A DNA stretch of 9,145 nt from an uncultured Nitrosomonadales bacterium (GTDB lineage: Bacteria > Pseudomonadota > Gammaproteobacteria > Burkholderiales > Gallionellaceae): assembly GCA_903934275.1 (NCBI GenBank), contig CAIZNF010000508.1, positions 1 through 9,145 on the forward strand. Reading direction: 5' to 3'. Below the pieces are notes generated by a model. The model was not told the DNA's origin and did no database searches. It saw only the letters and a list, made by a program, of their open reading frames with translations. The position numbers and the translations under genes were made by a program. This document shows, one piece after another, positions 5,941-9,145 of the stretch; the stretch's first letter is position 1; each line of letters begins with the position of its first letter.

Positions 5941-7422
5941 ATGACCGCGAGAACCGTGATGGTGCAGGGCACCACCTCCGATGCGGGCAAGAGTACGCTG
6001 GTCGCGGCCTTGTGCCGCTGGCTGGTGCGCCAGAACGTGCGAGTCACGCCGTTCAAGCCGCAGAACATGGCGCTGAACAGCGCGGTGACCGGCGACGGCG
6101 GCGAGATCGGGCGCGCGCAGGCGGTGCAGGCGCAGGCCGCGCGGCTTGCGCCGCATACCGATATGAATCCGGTACTGCTCAAGCCGAACAGCGATACCGG
6201 CGCGCAGGTCATCATCCACGGTCATGCGATCGGCAACATGGACGCGCTGGAATATCACGTTTACAAAAGCACCGCGCGCGCGGCGGTACTGGCATCGCAT
6301 CGCCGCCTGTGCGAACAATATGCGGTGATTGTCGTCGAAGGCGCGGGCAGCCCCGCCGAAATCAATCTGCGCGAAAACGACATCGCCAACATGGGCTTCG
6401 CCGAAGCGGTGGATTGCCCGGTGATCCTGATCGCCGACATCGACAAGGGCGGCGTGTTCGCGCATCTGGTCGGCACGCTGGCTTTGTTGAGCGAGAGCGA
6501 ACAGGCGCGCGTAGTTGGCTTCGTCATCAACCGCTTTCGCGGCGACCTGGCATTGTTGCAGCCCGGCCTGGATTGGCTGGAACAACACACCGGCAAGCCT
6601 GTGATCGGCGTGCTGCCGTATTTGCGCGACCTGCATCTGGAAGCGGAAGATGCGCTCCCCTCCCTTTTTGGGGGAGAGGTTGTGGGAGAGGGCAAGCTGC
6701 GCATCATCGTGCCGGTGTTGCCGCACATCAGCAACCACACCGACTTCGATCCGCTGCGCTTGCACCCGCAAATCGAATTCAGTTTTGTCGCGCTGGGCGA
6801 GGCCATCCCCGCTGCGGATTTAATCATTCTGCCGGGCAGCAAAAGCGTGCGCAGCGACCTTGGCAGTTTGCGCAAAGCGGGCTGGGAAGCCGCGCTACAA
6901 CGCCATCTGCGCTATGGCGGTAAACTGATCGGAATTTGCGGCGGCTTGCAGATACTGGGGCAATTCATTCACGACCCGCTTGGTCTGGAAGGCGAACCCG
7001 GCAGCAGTGTCGGGCTGAGTTTACTGGACTTGAGCACCACGCTGGAGGCGGAAAAACAACTGCGCAATGTGCGCGGCACGCTGATGCTGGAAGACGCATC
7101 TGTGTCAGGCTACGAGATACATGCCGGTGTTTCGGCAGGCATCGCACTACAACATCCGGCACTGCAACTTGAACATGGCGCAGATGGGGCAATCAGCAAC
7201 GATGGGCAAATCCTCGCCACCTATCTGCATGGCCTGTTTGAATCGCAGCAGGCAACCGATGCGCTGTTGCGCTGGGCCGGATTGGGCAAAGTGCACACCC
7301 CGGATTATCATGCGCGCCGCGAGGCCGATATCGACCGGCTCGCCGATGCGGTGGAGCAATATCTGGATACGACGCAGTTGCGTAAATTATTTAATTTGGA
7401 AAAAACATCATGCGCGAATTGA
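5941..7422 (+). CDS. cobQ: cobyric acid synthase CobQ/CbiP (glutamine-dependent amidase)
   Basis: Cytosolic ATP- and glutamine-dependent enzyme that amidates side chains b, d, e and g of adenosylcobyrinic acid a,c-diamide to give adenosylcobyric acid, the substrate of CbiB. The protein has 493 residues, normal for the family. The N-terminal ATP domain has [12 protein letters not shown] (8-19), [10 protein letters not shown] (38-47), [10 protein letters not shown] (55-64), MNPVLLKP (75-82), [13 protein letters not shown] (131-143), DIANMGF (147-153) and [15 protein letters not shown] (165-179). [12 protein letters not shown] (262-273) links to the class I glutaminase domain: LPGSKSV (297-303), [10 protein letters not shown] (331-340) with nucleophile C333, GYEIHAG (390-396), and YLHGLF (428-433) with H430. 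Residues about 239-251 are an in-frame repeat insertion (see 6655-6692). ATG at 5941 is preceded by AGGGT. The stop overlaps cobU by 13 bases. Confidence 0.96.
   Translation: MTARTVMVQGTTSDAGKSTLVAALCRWLVRQNVRVTPFKPQNMALNSAVTGDGGEIGRAQAVQAQAARLAPHTDMNPVLLKPNSDTGAQVIIHGHAIGNMDALEYHVYKSTARAAVLASHRRLCEQYAVIVVEGAGSPAEINLRENDIANMGFAEAVDCPVILIADIDKGGVFAHLVGTLALLSESEQARVVGFVINRFRGDLALLQPGLDWLEQHTGKPVIGVLPYLRDLHLEAEDALPSLFGGEVVGEGKLRIIVPVLPHISNHTDFDPLRLHPQIEFSFVALGEAIPAADLIILPGSKSVRSDLGSLRKAGWEAALQRHLRYGGKLIGICGGLQILGQFIHDPLGLEGEPGSSVGLSLLDLSTTLEAEKQLRNVRGTLMLEDASVSGYEIHAGVSAGIALQHPALQLEHGADGAISNDGQILATYLHGLFESQQATDALLRWAGLGKVHTPDYHARREADIDRLADAVEQYLDTTQLRKLFNLEKTSCAN
6655..6692. repeat. short repeat inserted in frame within cobQ
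   Basis: A C-rich stretch, CTCCCCTCCCTTTTTG (6655-6670), is followed by G/A-rich GGGGAGAGG (6671-6679) and GGGAGAGGG (6684-6692); CTCCCC pairs with GGGGAG and CCCTCCC partly with GGGAGAGGG. Base composition differs sharply from the surrounding coding sequence, and purine and pyrimidine strands are segregated. It encodes residues 239-251 ([13 protein letters not shown]) in the linker between the two CobQ domains, where length varies between homologues. From memory, this CTCCC...GGGAG pattern is a dispersed repeat in other genomes. The frame is kept. Confidence 0.45.
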
Positions 7423-7928
7423 TCTTGGGCGGTGTGCGCTCCGGCAAAAGCCGTCTCGCGGAACAGCACGCGCAGGCTTCAGGCTTGCAGGTGGTATATA
7501 TCGCCACCGCACAGGTGCGCGATGCGGAGATGCGGCGACGCGTGACAGAACATCAGGCGCGTAGACCGGATAGCTGGCTATCAGTCGAGGCTGGGGGAAA
7601 TCTGGCGGAGGTCCTGCAGCGCGAGGCAAGCGCGCAGCGTTGCGTGCTGGTGGATTGCATAACGCTGTGGCTGACGCAATTACTGTGCGATACGACAGAA
7701 ACCGACTTGCGCCGCGAGTGCGCCGCATTGCTGGAAGTGCTGCCACGCCTGCCCGGACAGATCATATTGGTCAGCAATGAAACCAATATGGGCATCGTAC
7801 CGTTGGGCGAGTTATCGCGCCGCTACTGCGATGAAGCGGGGCGATTGCATCAACAGATAGCCGCATTGTGCGAGCGCGTGATTTTGATGGTGGCAGGATT
7901 GCCGTTGGTGGTAAAAAGCGGCTCGTAG
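7410..7928 (+). CDS. cobU: bifunctional adenosylcobinamide kinase / adenosylcobinamide-phosphate guanylyltransferase CobU (CobP)
   Basis: Phosphorylates adenosylcobinamide and transfers GMP from GTP to adenosylcobinamide phosphate, giving adenosylcobinamide-GDP for CobS. The protein has 172 residues, close to Salmonella CobU (about 180). Seen: [15 protein letters not shown] (4-18, P-loop), [14 protein letters not shown] (28-41), [13 protein letters not shown] (44-56) where H48 aligns with the GMP-accepting H46 of Salmonella Cob[15 protein letters not shown] (79-92), and [25 protein letters not shown] (122-146, given here as one motif region) with a closing VAGLPLVVK (161-169). TN replaces the more common VG in the SNEVGMGIVP motif; I believe this variant occurs in other betaproteobacteria. 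The gene starts 13 bases before the cobQ stop, with GGA 9 bases before ATG, so it is translationally coupled. It ends 50 bases before cobT. Confidence 0.95.
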   Translation: MRELILGGVRSGKSRLAEQHAQASGLQVVYIATAQVRDAEMRRRVTEHQARRPDSWLSVEAGGNLAEVLQREASAQRCVLVDCITLWLTQLLCDTTETDLRRECAALLEVLPRLPGQIILVSNETNMGIVPLGELSRRYCDEAGRLHQQIAALCERVILMVAGLPLVVKSGS

Positions 7929-7978
7929 CGTGTGGATTGTGGCTTGTAGCGAGTGAATATCAATAAACTGGAGTAAAC

Positions 7979-9031
7979 ATGAATACAAGCTGGCTGGCAC
8001 AACCCTGTGCCGCATTGGACGAATCATCGCGCGCAGCGGCGCTGGCGCGGCAGGGGCAACTCACCAAGCCGCCCGGTGCGTTGGGTAAACTGGAAGACCT
8101 CGCAATCCGGCTCGCCGCGATGCAGGGGCGCGAGAAACCGCAACTGGAGCGGGTATTCATCGGCGTGTTCGCGGGCGACCACGGTGTTGCGCAAGAAGGC
8201 GTGTCGGCTTTTCCGCAGGCGGTAACGGCGGAGATGGTGAAGAATTTTGCGCGCGGCGGTGCGGCGATCTGCGTGCTGGCGAAACAGCTCGATGCCACGC
8301 TGGAAGTGGTCAACCTCGGCACCGCGTTCGATACCGGCGAACTCCCCAACGTGCGCCAATATGCCTTGGGCAAAGGCACCGCCAACTTCGCGCAGGAACC
8401 CGCGATGACCGAAGACCAGTTGGCGGCGGCATTGCAGGCCGGATACGACAGCGCGGCAAGAGCACAACTAGCAGGAGCTCAGATTTATATCGGTGGCGAA
8501 ATGGGCATCGCCAACACCACTGCGGCTGCGGCACTGGCCTGCGCGCTGCTAAAACTCGAACCGCAACAACTGGCCGGTCCCGGCACCGGCCTCGACACAG
8601 CTGGCGTACAGCACAAGGCACAGGTTATCGCACTGGCGCTCGGGCTGCATGCCGCGCATCTGGATGAACCTCGGGAAGTGCTGCGCCACCTCGGCGGCTT
8701 CGAGATCGCCGCGCTGACCGGCGCATTCATCGGCAGCGCGCAGCGCGGCATCCCGGTGCTGGTAGACGGCTACATCGCCAGCGCCGCCGCGCTGCTCGCC
8801 ATACGCATCAACCCCGGTGTGGCGGGCTGGCTACTGTTCGCGCACCATTCCGCCGAGCCGGGCCATACGCTGCTGCTGCAAGCACTGCATGCCGAACCAC
8901 TGCTGAATCTGGGTATGCGCCTCGGCGAAGGCAGCGGCGCGGCGGTCGCCGTGCCGCTGATCCGGCTGGCCTGCGCGCTGCACAATGGCATGGCAACGTT
9001 TGCGGAAGCGGGGGTATCGGGAAAGATTTGA
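7979..9031 (+). CDS. cobT: nicotinate-nucleotide--dimethylbenzimidazole phosphoribosyltransferase CobT
   Basis: Transfers phosphoribose from nicotinate mononucleotide to 5,6-dimethylbenzimidazole, giving alpha-ribazole 5'-phosphate and nicotinate: the lower-ligand half of cobalamin. The protein has 350 residues, nearly the same as Salmonella CobT (356). Seen: [15 protein letters not shown] (28-42), [17 protein letters not shown] (63-79), FARGGAAI (90-97), NLGTAFDTG (112-120), [17 protein letters not shown] (170-186) with E174, AGPGTGLD (199-206), [18 protein letters not shown] (235-252), [14 protein letters not shown] (261-274), [10 protein letters not shown] (287-296) and [12 protein letters not shown] (311-322) with E317. 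E174 and E317 correspond in number to the catalytic-site glutamates of the Salmonella enzyme. TGGAG (7969-7973) lies 5 bases before ATG, the best ribosome binding site in the run. Last gene of the visible cluster; no terminator is evident in the 114 bases after it. Confidence 0.97.
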   Translation: MNTSWLAQPCAALDESSRAAALARQGQLTKPPGALGKLEDLAIRLAAMQGREKPQLERVFIGVFAGDHGVAQEGVSAFPQAVTAEMVKNFARGGAAICVLAKQLDATLEVVNLGTAFDTGELPNVRQYALGKGTANFAQEPAMTEDQLAAALQAGYDSAARAQLAGAQIYIGGEMGIANTTAAAALACALLKLEPQQLAGPGTGLDTAGVQHKAQVIALALGLHAAHLDEPREVLRHLGGFEIAALTGAFIGSAQRGIPVLVDGYIASAAALLAIRINPGVAGWLLFAHHSAEPGHTLLLQALHAEPLLNLGMRLGEGSGAAVAVPLIRLACALHNGMATFAEAGVSGKI

Positions 9032-9145
9032 TTTGATTCTGGCGGCATTGCCTTGCTTCTAATTCTATTTCCAGATTAAACATACATTTTCGTAGTGCGG
9101 GTTCTACCCCAACGCTGTTCACTTAACCAGTCAAATGATGTCAAA

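Noticed and set aside
5221..6771. 516-codon open frame on the minus strand across cobD and cobQ
   Set aside because: It is antisense to two well-supported cobalamin genes, runs through the inverted-repeat element, is rich in His, Arg and Ala as expected of a GC-rich shadow frame, and shows no recognisable motif.

Overview
The window looks like chromosomal DNA from a betaproteobacterium. I would guess Nitrosomonadales/Gallionellaceae-like, but that is inference from protein style, the ccsA/ffh divergent pair and the small intergenic palindromes; no rRNA or other marker fixes the lineage. About 7 kb is ordinary, GC-rich core genome. The first ~1.2 kb is poorer in GC and carries damaged accessory genes.

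Layout. 1-111: AT-rich, non-coding, with two small hairpins. 112-441 (-): a small exported protein with the start of a ClpP/crotonase-like fold, cut off where its catalytic serine region should be. 472-531: a REP-like hairpin. 542-1145 (-): an unrecognised 200-residue protein (possible winged helix plus two membrane segments) that is readable only across a one-base frameshift. 1170-1213: a hairpin that slightly resembles half of an integron attC site. 1254-2066 (-): a CcsA/YpjD-type cytochrome c assembly membrane protein. 2277-3626 (+): ffh, the signal recognition particle GTPase. Palindromic GTAGG...CCTAC repeats lie on both sides of ffh (2153-2196 and 3651-3734).

3827-9031 (+): a five-gene run for the late steps of adenosylcobalamin synthesis: cbiB, cobD (threonine-phosphate decarboxylase, also called CobC), cobQ/cbiP, cobU/cobP and cobT. 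CobQ amidates the corrin ring to adenosylcobyric acid. CobD makes aminopropanol phosphate and CbiB attaches it, giving adenosylcobinamide phosphate. CobU converts this to adenosylcobinamide-GDP, and CobT makes alpha-ribazole phosphate for the lower loop. CobS, which joins the two halves, is not in the window, nor is any early corrin-ring gene. Gene overlaps (cbiB/cobD 8 nt, cobQ/cobU 13 nt) and short gaps argue for co-transcription. I see no cobalamin riboswitch.

The most notable feature is how many unrelated palindromic repeats sit among, and inside, these housekeeping genes. One 129-bp inverted-repeat element supplies the last 15 codons and the stop of cobD and fills the cobD-cobQ gap. Another short repeat is carried in frame inside cobQ. 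I find no CRISPR array, phage, complete transposase or tRNA, and no convincing new multi-gene system. The least understood gene is the frameshifted membrane protein at 542-1145. 9032-9145 holds nothing I can call.
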